A stretch of DNA of 64,000 bases from JAVJSD01 sp040219575 (GTDB taxonomy: Bacteria > Planctomycetota > Planctomycetia > Pirellulales > Pirellulaceae): NCBI GenBank assembly GCA_040219575.1, contig JAVJSD010000008.1:27696-91695 (forward strand), given 5' to 3'. Below the pieces are notes generated by a model that searched no databases, was not told where the DNA came from, and was given only the letters and a program-made list of their open reading frames with translations. This document shows, one piece after another, positions 7,900-18,949 of this stretch (within the stretch, counting starts at the first letter, position 1; each line of letters opens with the position of its first letter). The translations under genes were made by a program, and so were the position numbers.

Positions 7900-8038
7900 G
7901 CAGCAGATCTTGCGAGAGTTCCGCTTGTTCAATGCCGTTGGAAGTCTCACGACTTCCGCTACGAAGCGAACGCCACAAGCAGCGGCTCGCCGCCTTTCGA
8001 ATTCGAACGACGCTCACCCACCCGCCTCGGAGCCAACC

Positions 8039-8668
8039 ATGAATCATCCCTCTCTATTGTTGCTGACCGCCTTGCTTGTCGCCGTGGTTTCCCTTGCAAC
8101 CCACGCCGCCGACAAGGAAAGTGAGGAAGGCTTTGTGTCGCTCACCGACGGCAAGTCGTTCGACGGTTGGAAGAGGGTCGAGAACAAGGACAGCTGGACG
8201 CTGGAGGACGGGGCCTTCAAAGCCAACGGCCCGCGCAGCCACCTGTTCTATGTCGGCGATGACAAGCCCTTCAAAAACTTCGAACTGAAGGTCGACGTCA
8301 TGACCCGCGCCAACAGCAACGGCGGCATCTACTTCCACACCAAGTTTCAACCGGAAGGCTGGCCCAGCGCCGGGTACGAATCGCAGGTGAACAACACGCA
8401 CCGCGACCCGCAGAAGACGGGCGGCCTGTACAACACGGCCAAGGTGCTCGAGGCGCCCGCCAAGGACGACGAGTGGTTCACGCAGCACATTATCGTCGAA
8501 GGCAAGCATGTGGTCGTGAAGATCGACGGTAAGACGGTGGTTGACTTCACCGAGCCCGATGATCGTGAAGGCCCCGTCAAACTCAGCGAAGGCACCTTCG
8601 CCCTGCAGGCGCACGATCCCGGCAGCACGGTCTACTTCAAGAATATCCGCGCCAAACGTCTGCCGTAG
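8039..8668 (+). CDS. Secreted DUF1080 (3-keto-disaccharide hydrolase-like) protein
   Basis: 209 residues with a signal peptide (1-23, ending THAAD), hence the ATG at 8039. The rest is one concanavalin-like DUF1080 domain: SLTDGKSFDGWKRV at the start, then NSNGGIYFHTKF, GYESQVNN, GLYNTAK, and a final YFKNIRAKRLP strand. This family is very numerous in planctomycetes and is tied to periplasmic sugar breakdown, including 3-keto-disaccharide hydrolysis. Substrate unknown. It is followed 75 bases later by the WD40 gene on the same strand. Confidence 0.9.
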   Translation: MNHPSLLLLTALLVAVVSLATHAADKESEEGFVSLTDGKSFDGWKRVENKDSWTLEDGAFKANGPRSHLFYVGDDKPFKNFELKVDVMTRANSNGGIYFHTKFQPEGWPSAGYESQVNNTHRDPQKTGGLYNTAKVLEAPAKDDEWFTQHIIVEGKHVVVKIDGKTVVDFTEPDDREGPVKLSEGTFALQAHDPGSTVYFKNIRAKRLP

Positions 8669-8743
8669 GCGACGGACTCGTCGCGAGTCCGGGCGGTCGC
8701 CCGATCCGCATCACCACGCACGCGCAACGAGGAGGATCTGACG

Positions 8744-9802
8744 ATGTCGCGAAACGCGTTCCAAAGTCTTCTGCTGCTGTCGCTCATCACCTGCCTGCCG
8801 CTCACCGGCGTCGGCGCCGACGAACCGAAAGAGGGCGAGTCAGCGCCACAGCCGCCCACGATCGGCACGCTGCAGCGGTGGGTCACTTCGCTCGCCTTCC
8901 TGCCCGACGGCCGACTCGCGACGGTCGGCGGCGAGAGTCTGCAGTTTCGGCCTGGCGATGTGAACCTGTGGAACGTCAAGTCCGGCAAACTGCTCGAGGC
9001 GCTCAACAAGGAAGAGGCCCACGGCACGAACATCTGGTCGGTGTCGGCCACGCCCGATGGTCAAACGCTCGTGACCACCGGCTACGACGGCAAGGTGGTT
9101 GTGTGGGACGTCGCCAAACGCCAACCACGCGCCACGCTCGACAAGCATACGGGATGGGTGCGGGCTTCGGCCGTCTCCGCGGACGGCAAGTTGCTGGCGA
9201 CCGGCGGCGAAGACGGGACGGTGGTGGTCTGGAATCTTGGCGACGAGGTGAAAGAGGCCAAGACGCTGAAGGCGCACGACACCTCGGTCTACAGCCTGGC
9301 CTTTTCGCCCAACGGTAAGACGCTGGCCACCGCCTCGACCGACAAGACGGTCAAGCTGTTCGATTGGAACAGCGACGCGGAGCCCAAAACACTCGAGGGC
9401 CATGACGACGCGGTGTGGTGCGTTCGCTTTTCGCCGAAAGGCGAGCGTCTGGCCACCTGCGGCGCCGACCGCAAGATCAAGCTGTGGAGCGCCGACGGCC
9501 AGGAGCAGGCAACGCTCGAGGGGCACAAGGACTGGATCAGCGCCGTCGCCTTCTCGCCCGACGGCAAGATGCTGGCCAGCGCCTCGCACGATCGAACGGT
9601 TCGGCTGTGGGACATCGAGAAGAAAGCCGAGACGGCGGTGCTCGAGCAACCGCGGATCAGCGTGTGGTGCGTCGCCTATTCACCCGACGGCGCCCATCTC
9701 GCCGCCGGTACGCACAAGCACCTGCTGTTGTGGACGACCGCCGATAATATGCTCGTATTCGAACCGGCGGTCGCCGAAAAGGGCGGCGCTGTGAAGGAGT
9801 AG
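8744..9802 (+). CDS. Secreted WD40-repeat protein
   Basis: 352 residues with a signal peptide (about 1-25, ending GVGAD) and then a beta-propeller of about seven WD40 repeats. Typical units are LAFSPNGKTLATASTDKTV, VRFSPKGERLATCGADRKI and VAFSPDGKMLASASHDRTV. A strong GGAGGA sequence precedes the ATG. It is probably a periplasmic scaffold; partners unknown. It lies in the same direction as the DUF1080 gene. Confidence 0.9.
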   Translation: MSRNAFQSLLLLSLITCLPLTGVGADEPKEGESAPQPPTIGTLQRWVTSLAFLPDGRLATVGGESLQFRPGDVNLWNVKSGKLLEALNKEEAHGTNIWSVSATPDGQTLVTTGYDGKVVVWDVAKRQPRATLDKHTGWVRASAVSADGKLLATGGEDGTVVVWNLGDEVKEAKTLKAHDTSVYSLAFSPNGKTLATASTDKTVKLFDWNSDAEPKTLEGHDDAVWCVRFSPKGERLATCGADRKIKLWSADGQEQATLEGHKDWISAVAFSPDGKMLASASHDRTVRLWDIEKKAETAVLEQPRISVWCVAYSPDGAHLAAGTHKHLLLWTTADNMLVFEPAVAEKGGAVKE

Positions 9803-9866
9803 CGGTCGCCGGTCCTTTTCGCGACCAATCTTTGCAACCCTCCCTCTCCAAGGGGCGCATTGAATC

Positions 9867-10592
9867 GTGGGAACAGGGTCTCAGTATTCGGATTCGGAAT
9901 CGCCCGAGGCCGAGCGACTTTACGTTCCCTCGACGGGCAGCTATTCGGACGACATGGAGGAAGGTCCCTCAAAAATCATGGCGTTCGCCAGACTGATGGG
10001 CACGCGTTGGTGCGGCGAGGTGGACCGGGTGCCCGGCGTTCTTTACGTGGCGACGATCTTTTTTCACGTCCTCGGCGTGCCTTTGTTTCCCCTGCAATCG
10101 TGGATCATATTGCTTGACCTGCGAGGTTCCAAAACCGCCGCGAGCGTCGCGATAGGTTGGGACGCGAAGTCGATTCTGATTGCGATCGTGCGCGCCGTGC
10201 TCGTCGTCGCCACCGTCAGCTTGGGCGTCATAGGGGCTGGAGGGATGGTGGGATTCGCCATGGGCGTCAACGGTTGGCTGCTGCCCACGATCCTGTGCGG
10301 CTTCTTCGCTCCGTTTCTGGCGACGCTATTATTCACCTACCGGTTGGGCGAGGCCACGATTCCGCGTGCCGAAGAATTGGCGATTCGAGCCGGATTCAGC
10401 GAGATGGAAGCGCATGCCATCGCCGACGACGTTCGCCAAGGGGCACTTGACGAACACGGGCGGGGCGCCCTTGACGCATCCTTTCAGGAAGTGCTCTGCC
10501 CAAAGTGCGGTAGGATCGTGGCCAAGACGACGCGCGTCTGCCCTCGCTGCGAACGCCGACTTGACGGACCGGACTCGTTTGTCGGCAATTGA
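9867..10592 (+). CDS. Membrane protein with C-terminal zinc ribbon, unknown function
   Basis: 241 residues starting with GTG (MGTGSQYSD). About three hydrophobic segments are visible: about 63-85, 105-130 and 140-158. The cytosolic tail ends in a zinc ribbon, CPKCGRIVAKTTRVCPRC (about 211-228). An N-terminal acidic/Ser/Gly stretch of about 35 residues precedes the membrane part. I do not recognise a family. No strong ribosome-binding site is visible, so the start is uncertain. Confidence 0.65.
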   Translation: MGTGSQYSDSESPEAERLYVPSTGSYSDDMEEGPSKIMAFARLMGTRWCGEVDRVPGVLYVATIFFHVLGVPLFPLQSWIILLDLRGSKTAASVAIGWDAKSILIAIVRAVLVVATVSLGVIGAGGMVGFAMGVNGWLLPTILCGFFAPFLATLLFTYRLGEATIPRAEELAIRAGFSEMEAHAIADDVRQGALDEHGRGALDASFQEVLCPKCGRIVAKTTRVCPRCERRLDGPDSFVGN

Positions 10593-10648
10593 CGGAAAGC
10601 TGGGAGCGACTACGTGCGCATGTTCCTGCAATCGCTGGAAATGCACCC

Positions 10649-10689
10649 GCAACGATCCGCCGACGCCTGCTGCGGCTTGCCGTTAAACG
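10649..10689. repeat. Repeat B half-element (gccgttaaacg type)
   Basis: A single arm of the repeat whose complete form lies at 25079-25249. It ends in the conserved ggcttgccgttaaacg and carries a 3-base insertion (ctg) compared with the other copies. Confidence 0.6.
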
Positions 10690-10701
10690 CTGCTCGACAA
10701 A

Positions 10702-13095
10702 TCAGCCATCGCCGGCTTGTTGACCGCCGCGCGCCGGTTCGTCGACGAGCACGCAACCGCGCAACCGGGCGCCGGCGGCGCGTAGTCGCTCGACGGCGTC
10801 ACGCGCCGCTTCCGCGTCGGTGCTTCCCGCGGCGACCTGCACGTAGGTCGCGTCGCACGCCGGCGCCAGTCGCTCGGTGAGCGGCTCCTCGGCGCCTCCG
10901 GCGTCGAACACGATGTAGCGGTACTGCTGCTTCCATTGGCCGATCAAGGGCGCCAGCATGCCGCTGATCGACTTGTAGCTGGTGACCATGCCTTCGCCAG
11001 CCGGCAGAAAGTCGACCTGGGCCTGGGCGGTGTTGCAGATGAAGTCGTGCCAGTTCTTGCGGCGCCCCAGCACCTCGGCAAGTCCCGGATTGGAGGACGC
11101 TTTCAATCGCTCACTGAGCGTCTTCTCGGACAACCCGGCGTCCACTACCAGCACTCGAAACTCCTCTTCGTCTTCTTGCCCGTCGACGAGGCTCGCCGCC
11201 AGGGCGAACGCCGTTTCGCCGAGTTGCCGCGACGCCTCGGGAGCGGTCAGCATCAGCGCCGCGGCGACGTCGCCGGGGTACTGCGTGCGGCACGTCTCCG
11301 CCATCCGCTGATGGGCCTTGCCCAGCAGCGCGTCGTCGAGCCGTTGGCGCACTTCTTCTTCAAGCGAGGTCGCTGGCGCCGGTGGACGCGTTGGACTCTG
11401 AAAACGGTTTTTAAGAAGTCCGTCGGGCGTTGATTTCGTCGACGATGAAGGCGGTGTCTCGGAAGCATCGTCCCCGACGGAGTGGTCAACGGCTTCCGAC
11501 TCCAAATCTTGGGAATCACCCTCCACCGTTTTATCGACGACGGGTTCGGCTGGTTGCTCGGTTGCGGCGATCTCGTCCGTAGGGGGCGGTTCATTCTCCG
11601 GTCGTTCGTCGGCGTCCGCGTCGGCATGTTTGATCTCGCCAACGGAAACGTCGGGCCGATCGGTCGAAGGCTGGTCGTCCAGGGCCTCTTCTGGCGTTTC
11701 GTCAACGAGCTGAAACTGCTCCGGTTCCAGTTCTGCTGTTTCTTCCTCCTCTGCCGACGGCTCCGGAAGGCCGATGGCCGGCGTCTCGAGGCGGTTCTCA
11801 AGTTCAGGATCGAGTTGCTCAGCCGCGTCCTCGACGGACGACTCGCTGACCGGCGATTGGTTGTCGAGCGGTTCGTCTGAGCCCGTAGACTTGTCGGACT
11901 CCACCGAGTCAAGTGGGAAGCTTGACGCAACCGACTCGTCGGCGGCGGAGGTCGAAGCGCCGTCCTGCTGCGTTGTTTCGAGGCGTTGATCCGGCTCTTC
12001 GGCGGCTTCATGGTTGAAGAACCCGCCCGGGCCTAGCACCAGTGTGTGGCCCGGGCCGGCGACTTCTCCGCTCTCCGGCGGTCGTTTGCTCCAGGGATTG
12101 CGCAACGTGGGAGCGTCGTCGTCGGAAGCGTCGTCGAGGTTCGCTTGGCGCGGTTGCTCCGCGGATTCGCCGACGCCTCGCTGCGTAGTCTCCTCCGCCT
12201 GCGCGGGAGGCTGCTGGCCGTCGACCTTCGAGGTCTCCAGCAGATCATTCACAAACCGCGCCACATCGGCCAGTTGGTCGGCATCGATGTTGCTTGTCGA
12301 ATGGTAAGAGGGCAATTCTACTTCGGCGGCGGAAACCTCCCTCTTGGCCGCTTCGCCGCGTTGCTCGACGGATTCCGCCCGCGAATCGGCCGACGCGTCA
12401 TGCTGTTGCTCGGGCGACTCCAGGACGACCGGCGATGCCGCCTCCTCAGGCAGGCTCTCGGAATCGGCAGCATTCGTCGGATCGCTTTCCGAGTCGACAA
12501 ACTCAGAGGCGTCGCGTACTGGGTCGTCAACTTCAGCGTCGTCAACTCCAGCGTCGTCAACTTCAGTCACGGCCGGTTCCGGCGCCGGCATTGTTCGTTC
12601 GGCGATCTTCTCTTGGTCGGTTGGCGACTGGGGAGCCGGGGATTCCAAGCGAGGATCGAGCCCGTTCACCTCGTCCCCGTTCACCTCGTCCGCCTCCGAC
12701 CGACGCACGGGCAACACCAACGTGGCGGAAGCCGAGGGAGGAGTTCGACGCGTCGGCTCGACGAGCGCCGGTGATTCCTCGTTGGAGTTGAGGTCGGCGA
12801 CGATCGTTTTGGTGACGTCCTCCACAACCTGCTGGCTGCGAGCGACGACGTCTTGAGTCGCCTCGACCGGTTCGACGTCGGAATCGGCGGATGCCGCTAC
12901 GGGTTCTTCCGTGGCGGCGTTCTCAACGGCGCACGCCTCGCGTACTTCGCTCGCTGCGCCCTCGACGCTGGTCGCCGCATCGGCGCCGTCGCGCGGCGGC
13001 GCCGCGTTTGGCGTCGTGTTTGGCGCCGCGTCGGCCGAGGACTCGTCGCGGCGTCGCGCTTCGAGTTGCTTTAACGCTTTCAGCATGCGGCTCAT
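10702..13095 (-). CDS. BY-kinase-like (CpsD/Wzc-fold) protein with a very long acidic N-terminal region
   Basis: 797 residues starting MSRMLKALKQLEARRR. Residues about 20-570 are a Glu/Asp/Ser/Pro-rich, low-complexity, probably disordered region. The last 200 residues resemble the P-loop fold of bacterial tyrosine autokinases. RVLVVDAGLSEKTLS matches the Walker A' position and YRYIVFDAG the Walker B position. However, the Walker A position reads LTAPEASRQLGE and has no GKT/GKS, so kinase activity is doubtful. It follows the ExeA-like ATPase by 7 bases and, with the Wzz-like gene, forms an exopolysaccharide assembly module. The C-terminus lacks an obvious Tyr cluster. Confidence 0.75.
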   Translation of the reverse strand: MSRMLKALKQLEARRRDESSADAAPNTTPNAAPPRDGADAATSVEGAASEVREACAVENAATEEPVAASADSDVEPVEATQDVVARSQQVVEDVTKTIVADLNSNEESPALVEPTRRTPPSASATLVLPVRRSEADEVNGDEVNGLDPRLESPAPQSPTDQEKIAERTMPAPEPAVTEVDDAGVDDAEVDDPVRDASEFVDSESDPTNAADSESLPEEAASPVVLESPEQQHDASADSRAESVEQRGEAAKREVSAAEVELPSYHSTSNIDADQLADVARFVNDLLETSKVDGQQPPAQAEETTQRGVGESAEQPRQANLDDASDDDAPTLRNPWSKRPPESGEVAGPGHTLVLGPGGFFNHEAAEEPDQRLETTQQDGASTSAADESVASSFPLDSVESDKSTGSDEPLDNQSPVSESSVEDAAEQLDPELENRLETPAIGLPEPSAEEEETAELEPEQFQLVDETPEEALDDQPSTDRPDVSVGEIKHADADADERPENEPPPTDEIAATEQPAEPVVDKTVEGDSQDLESEAVDHSVGDDASETPPSSSTKSTPDGLLKNRFQSPTRPPAPATSLEEEVRQRLDDALLGKAHQRMAETCRTQYPGDVAAALMLTAPEASRQLGETAFALAASLVDGQEDEEEFRVLVVDAGLSEKTLSERLKASSNPGLAEVLGRRKNWHDFICNTAQAQVDFLPAGEGMVTSYKSISGMLAPLIGQWKQQYRYIVFDAGGAEEPLTERLAPACDATYVQVAAGSTDAEAARDAVERLRAAGARLRGCVLVDEPARGGQQAGDG

Positions 13096-13102
13096 ACGTG
13101 GT

Positions 13103-14650
13103 TCATCCTTGGCGCAGCTTGGCGAACAGTTGCCGATATTCCTGGCGGCGAGCGCGGCCCGAGCCAGTCGCCGCCGCGGCGGGCGGCAACGGGTGGCCGT
13201 CCTCGACAACGATCAGATCGCTGTCGTCGGATGCAACCGCGGGCAGATCCTCCTGTTGAACCGGCATCACCCGGTCGTCGGCGGGATCGAAATCCGAACG
13301 CTCGGCGGCCGCTTGACCGCCACGGCGGGCGTGACCAGTCGCACCACGAGCCCGAGTATCCTCGGCGATCGACAGTCCCGGCGGCGGATCGTTGATCGAG
13401 GCGGCCGCCATCGCGGCCGCCAGTTCACGCCCCTCGACGCTGGAGACCCGCGGCCGTCTGCCCTGCCGTCCGTGATCCAACGACGAGAAGCGGTCGATCA
13501 CGACTTCCTCTTCGTCAAATGGTTGCGCAAACGGATCGTGAGGGCCATGGAATACGAGTTCCACCTCCGGTCCGATGCTGCCGGCGGGTTGAAAGTCTTC
13601 GTCGTTTTGCACCGCCTCGACCTGTTGTTCGATCTGCTCGATCTGCTCGATCGGGTCCATGGGGTGTTCGCCGGCGGCCATCGATTCTTCCGCGAGAGGG
13701 GCCAGCTCTTCAAACCCCGGCAGCGATGTACTTTCGCTGGGCTCGGCGTCGAGTTCGTCGAGTTGACCAAACTCGACGACGCTGGCGCCGCCCGTCGCTT
13801 CCGCGCCGCTCTCGGCCGAAGCGTTCGGCTGCCAGGGCGTCGGCAGCTGTTGCAGGTCGGCCCAGGCCTCCTCGATGCCGGCGGAGTCGAGCGACGTGCA
13901 GCCTCCCACCGAGGCCAACATCAACGCGTGGTCGCAAACCTGGTTGATCAACCGCGGAATACCATCGGTCGCCTGAAACACGGCCCGCAACGCATCTTCC
14001 GCGAAGACCGATTCCGGCGCTCCACCCACCGCGCGGACCTGGGCCCGAACGTACTCGGCCGTTTCCTCGCGATTGAGCGGTTCGAGATAGCAACGGGCGG
14101 CGAGCCGCTGGTTGAACGACTCGAGTTTGGGGCTGGCGAATCGTTCTTCGATGAGCGAGTTGCCGGCGAGCACCAACTGCACGCGCGGCGCCCCGTCACG
14201 AACCAGGTTGGTGATCATGCGGATTTCGTCGAGCAGTCGCAACGGCAAGACGTGCGCCTCATCGACCAACAGCAGCATGCCGTGCGGGCATTTGTCGCTT
14301 GGTTCGAGGTGGTCGATCAAGGCCAGACGCAGCTCGCCTTCCTCCATGTTGCGGTACGGCAAGCCGAGTTCGAAAAGAATGCTTTGCAGCAGCGCCCGCC
14401 GCGTGCAAAGCCGGGCACAGGCCAACATGGCGACGCGAAATCGGTCGTGGAAGTGCTCGGCCAGCATGCGGCACAGCAGCGTTTTGCCGGTGCCCGCCGA
14501 TCCGACGAGCAGCCCGGGGCCTGCGGCGCGCTCGACGGTGCGAACAAGCGTTTGCCGCGCTTGTTCGATCGCCGCGGCGGGAAAGTACCTCTCGGTTCGC
14601 GGCGTGGCGGCGAAGGGACGCTCGTCGAAGTCAAAAAACGACTCGTACAT
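13103..14650 (-). CDS. ExeA/GspA-like AAA ATPase of an exopolysaccharide module
   Basis: 515 residues. It starts MYESFFDFDERPFAATP, the typical opening of ExeA-type and XrtA-associated ATPases. Walker A GSAGTGKT is at 50-57, Walker B LLLVDEAHVLP at 126-136, and an arginine-finger region follows. Residues beyond about 290 are acidic and poorly conserved (runs such as IEQIEQIEQQ), probably a linker. In polysaccharide loci such ATPases sit beside Wzz-like proteins and tyrosine autokinases, exactly as here. It lies 31 bases after the Wzz-like gene and 7 before the kinase-like gene, so one operon is likely. Confidence 0.87.
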   Translation of the reverse strand: MYESFFDFDERPFAATPRTERYFPAAAIEQARQTLVRTVERAAGPGLLVGSAGTGKTLLCRMLAEHFHDRFRVAMLACARLCTRRALLQSILFELGLPYRNMEEGELRLALIDHLEPSDKCPHGMLLLVDEAHVLPLRLLDEIRMITNLVRDGAPRVQLVLAGNSLIEERFASPKLESFNQRLAARCYLEPLNREETAEYVRAQVRAVGGAPESVFAEDALRAVFQATDGIPRLINQVCDHALMLASVGGCTSLDSAGIEEAWADLQQLPTPWQPNASAESGAEATGGASVVEFGQLDELDAEPSESTSLPGFEELAPLAEESMAAGEHPMDPIEQIEQIEQQVEAVQNDEDFQPAGSIGPEVELVFHGPHDPFAQPFDEEEVVIDRFSSLDHGRQGRRPRVSSVEGRELAAAMAAASINDPPPGLSIAEDTRARGATGHARRGGQAAAERSDFDPADDRVMPVQQEDLPAVASDDSDLIVVEDGHPLPPAAAATGSGRARRQEYRQLFAKLRQG

Positions 14651-14681
14651 GATCGCGGATTCCTCCAGGAGGGAGCCTGGC

Positions 14682-16424
14682 TCAAATGAGGTTGGTCAGA
14701 CGGTGCATGATCTGCGACACGGCCGCCAAGGGGTTCTGCATCGCCTCGCTCATGAAAGGGCTGTCGAGCATCGCCGCCAGCAGGAAGGCGAGCGCGAAAA
14801 CGGCCAGCAGAAGTTCGCTCGCGCGAACGACGTGCCGCGCCAACTGAACGCGACGCCCCACCGGCGCTTGGCGAACTGGTGAACGGCGCGTGCGAAGATC
14901 ACCAATGATCGGCAGTCCCATCGCTTCGCTCGCCTGATCGGGCGTTGTGAGCACGTTGGTGGTCGGCGTCGCCCCGCGAAGGGAGATTCCGACGGCGGTC
15001 GCCATCGCAAGTGCTATCACGCCGACCAGCGCCAAGCCCAAGGTCGAAGGCGCGCCTCCCTGGGCAGCCAAGATGCTGGGCGGAGCCAGGAGATTCATCT
15101 CCGAAGGGGGAGGCGTCTGCGGCGTTGTTTGCAGGTTGATTCGGGCCAGCGCCGACTCCGCCTCGTCGAGTTCGCGTCGGGCCTGGTCGTACTCTCCGCG
15201 GAGCGTCTGGTACTGGGCCACGACCTTGGTCCGCGTGGCGGGATCGAGCTGAAACGCCGCCGCCGGCGGAGTTGCGGAGGGATTGCTCGCCCCGGCGTTT
15301 GGCGGTGTTGTTGGCACACGCGGTGTTATTGGTACACGCGGTGTGTTGACGCCGGGATCGTTGCTCCCTCCACCTTGGCCCGGAAGCGTGACGCTGGGCG
15401 TCGGCGTTGACTCGGGATTCGGGTTCGGGTTCGGATGGGAATTCGGCGCGTTGGACGCGGGCGCGGCGGAGCCGTCCAGATACTGAGGCGTGTTGTACTG
15501 CCGACGCCGGATCTCCGACATTTCGACTTCGATCTGTTGCACTTGCGGATGAAGCGGCGTCAGCGTCCGCAGCAGGCGGTCGCGTTCGACGGATTTTTCG
15601 TCCAGTTCCTGCTGCAGTTCCCGCCAGGCGGGGTTGACGGTCCTGGTCGAAGAATCGCCGAATGCGGCAAGAATGAACAGCGCTTCGCGCTGGCTGGCGC
15701 CGGAATGATTCCAACGCGCCACGCCGCCTCGCCCCGCGGGCGAGATTCCGCGCGGGTTTTTCTTACTCGAAACGCCGTCCGGTTTGGTGTCTTTCGACGG
15801 CGCCTTGTCTTCGACGGTCTGGAATTGCTTCTGCAAGAACGCGTCGAGTTTCTCCCGCGCTGCTTGCTCGACATCGCGAAGTTCCTGCACTCGCTGTTGT
15901 ACGGTTGCGTTGACAGCGAAGTTCGAACTGCCTTTGACGGCGTGGTCGTCGCGGGTGTGCTCGGTGAGCAGTCGGGCGATTTCGAGTCCCCGCTCTTTGT
16001 TGGTTTCGACGACAAGCAGCTTGACGCCCTCGCCGCCGTCGACGGCCTTCAGCGCGACATTCGCCTTCAAGCGTTCAATTTCGGAATAGGGAGGCCAGTT
16101 GGACGCGGTCTCCGCGGCAGCGCTGGTCGGAGGGCCGACTTCCACCAGAATGCGACGCAGGTTGTCGTCAGCGACGATCGACTCGCGGAGTTGGGCGAGC
16201 AACTCGGCCTCGGTGCGTTCGGCCGAGTCGGCCAGCGAGACGGTCGCCTGGACGACGTATTGCTTGGGTGTGGCGGGCGCCAGCATCACCCCGGCCACGA
16301 AAACGCAAATCAACGTCACCACAAAGGCATACAGCGAACCGGGGCCGCGCCGCGCCCGCTTCGGACGAGTAGCGAGATTCGCCGCTGCGTCTCCGTGGGT
16401 CATTCCTGCTTCCGTGGGGCTCAT
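14682..16424 (-). CDS. Wzz/GumC-type polysaccharide chain-length protein
   Basis: 580 residues. A membrane segment (about 30-52, FVVTLICVFVAGVML) is followed by a Wzz-type periplasmic domain. Then come long coiled-coil helices with Pro/Asn-rich spacers (NPNPNPNPE, TPRVPITPRVPTTP) and two membrane segments near the C-terminus. The helix pair around QQELDEKSVERDRLLRTL and QYQTLRGEYDQARRELDEAE is typical of polysaccharide co-polymerases. I start at the ATG at 16424, with AGAGG upstream; the frame is open back to a GTG at 16700 without good features. First gene of the trio, divergent from sucC. Confidence 0.8.
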   Translation of the reverse strand: MSPTEAGMTHGDAAANLATRPKRARRGPGSLYAFVVTLICVFVAGVMLAPATPKQYVVQATVSLADSAERTEAELLAQLRESIVADDNLRRILVEVGPPTSAAAETASNWPPYSEIERLKANVALKAVDGGEGVKLLVVETNKERGLEIARLLTEHTRDDHAVKGSSNFAVNATVQQRVQELRDVEQAAREKLDAFLQKQFQTVEDKAPSKDTKPDGVSSKKNPRGISPAGRGGVARWNHSGASQREALFILAAFGDSSTRTVNPAWRELQQELDEKSVERDRLLRTLTPLHPQVQQIEVEMSEIRRRQYNTPQYLDGSAAPASNAPNSHPNPNPNPESTPTPSVTLPGQGGGSNDPGVNTPRVPITPRVPTTPPNAGASNPSATPPAAAFQLDPATRTKVVAQYQTLRGEYDQARRELDEAESALARINLQTTPQTPPPSEMNLLAPPSILAAQGGAPSTLGLALVGVIALAMATAVGISLRGATPTTNVLTTPDQASEAMGLPIIGDLRTRRSPVRQAPVGRRVQLARHVVRASELLLAVFALAFLLAAMLDSPFMSEAMQNPLAAVSQIMHRLTNLI

Positions 16425-16815
16425 GTCGCTAACCTCTTCCACGACGGAACTTGCGCCCGCCGCGCGTAAAGTCTCACAACACGACATCGTCCTCCGCGAC
16501 CGCAAGGCTTTAGTTAGTTTGTAGCGGTTGTAACGAAAAATCCGGCGCCAGGGCGTGTCGCCGAGGGCGCCGAACGTGGTCGGTCGAGACCCGCATCGCA
16601 AGACGGCACCTACGTCGATTTCGAGGTGGTCTCGGCAAGGCCTGCGAAGACGAGCGGGCGTGAGACAGGCGGCGATCGGGGGATTTGAGACCTTCCGCAC
16701 GCCGCCTTGTCGCGGACTTCAATCCTGGTACCTTAGACCGCATTCCGCCGGCGCCCGAACCCACCTTCGCCGGTCGCCCGATCCCACGAGATCCCCCTAG
16801 ATTCGCCGACCAACC
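16425..16815. other. Divergent intergenic region, Wzz operon / sucC
   Basis: About 390 bases. It should hold the promoters of both the minus-strand polysaccharide operon and sucCD, but no clear consensus boxes stand out. The first part is open in the Wzz frame but has no protein-like features. Confidence 0.3.
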
Positions 16816-18000
<1,185 letters not shown>

Positions 18001-18060
18001 TTCGTTCCGCAAGTAACCCGCCCGACTGAAAACCATCTCCCCGCAAGCGTCCGCACACCC

Positions 18061-18936
18061 ATGAGCATCCTGGTCAACAAAGCAACCCGCGTCATCTGTC
18101 AGGGCATCACTGGCCGCTCCGGCGAGTTTCATAGCAAGGGCTGCCTCGACTACGGCACGAAAATGGTCGGCGGCGTGACGCCCGGCAAGGGAGGCGAAAC
18201 GGTTCTCGGCCTGCCGGTGTTCGACACCGTGATGGAGGCGGTGGAGCAGACCGGCGCCGACGCCACGATGATCTTCGTGCCCGCCCCCTTCACCGCCGAC
18301 GCCATCCTGGAGGCGATCGACGCCGGCATCAAAACCGTCGTGGCCATCACCGAAGGCGTGCCGGTGATCGATATGGTTCGCGTGTACGAGGTGGTTCGCG
18401 ACAGCGACTCGGTGCTGATCGGCCCCAACTGCCCCGGTGTCATCACGGCCGAGGAGTGCAAGATCGGCATCATGCCGGGCTACATTCACCAGCGCGGCAA
18501 GGTGGGCGTGATGAGCCGCAGCGGCACGCTCACCTACGAGGCCGTCTGGCAGACGTCGAACCTGGGCCTCGGCCAGACCACCTGCGTCGGGCTCGGCGGC
18601 GATCCGATCGTGGGCACGTCGTTCATCGACCTCTTGAAGCTGTACGAGGCCGACCCCGAGACGGAAGCGATCCTGATGATCGGCGAGATCGGCGGCACGG
18701 CCGAGGAAGAAGCGGCCGCGTTCGTGCAGGACAACGTCAGCAAGCCGGTGGCCGCCTTCATCGCCGGACGCACCGCCCCTCCGGGCAAGCGGATGGGCCA
18801 CGCCGGCGCCATTATCTCGGGCGGCAAGGGCACCGCCACGGAGAAGATCGCCGCTCTGGAAGCAGCCGGCATCGAAGTCGCCCAAAGCCCCGCCGACATG
18901 GGCCAGGCCGTCCAGCGGGCGATGGCGAAGAAGTAG
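18061..18936 (+). CDS. sucD: Succinate-CoA ligase, alpha subunit
   Basis: 291 residues, full length. It starts MSILVNKATRVICQGITG, the CoA-binding domain with TGRSGEFH and GGVTPGKGG. The phosphorylated histidine is H247 in RMGHAGAIISGGKGTA. It is the partner of SucC directly upstream, and together they make the heteromeric TCA-cycle enzyme. A palindromic repeat follows about 15 bases after the stop. Confidence 0.97.
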   Translation: MSILVNKATRVICQGITGRSGEFHSKGCLDYGTKMVGGVTPGKGGETVLGLPVFDTVMEAVEQTGADATMIFVPAPFTADAILEAIDAGIKTVVAITEGVPVIDMVRVYEVVRDSDSVLIGPNCPGVITAEECKIGIMPGYIHQRGKVGVMSRSGTLTYEAVWQTSNLGLGQTTCVGLGGDPIVGTSFIDLLKLYEADPETEAILMIGEIGGTAEEEAAAFVQDNVSKPVAAFIAGRTAPPGKRMGHAGAIISGGKGTATEKIAALEAAGIEVAQSPADMGQAVQRAMAKK

Positions 18937-18949
18937 CGCAGGCCGGCCG

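Noticed and set aside
12911..14689. 592-codon plus-strand frame over the ExeA-like ATPase gene
   Set aside because: Antisense shadow of an ATPase with intact Walker motifs.
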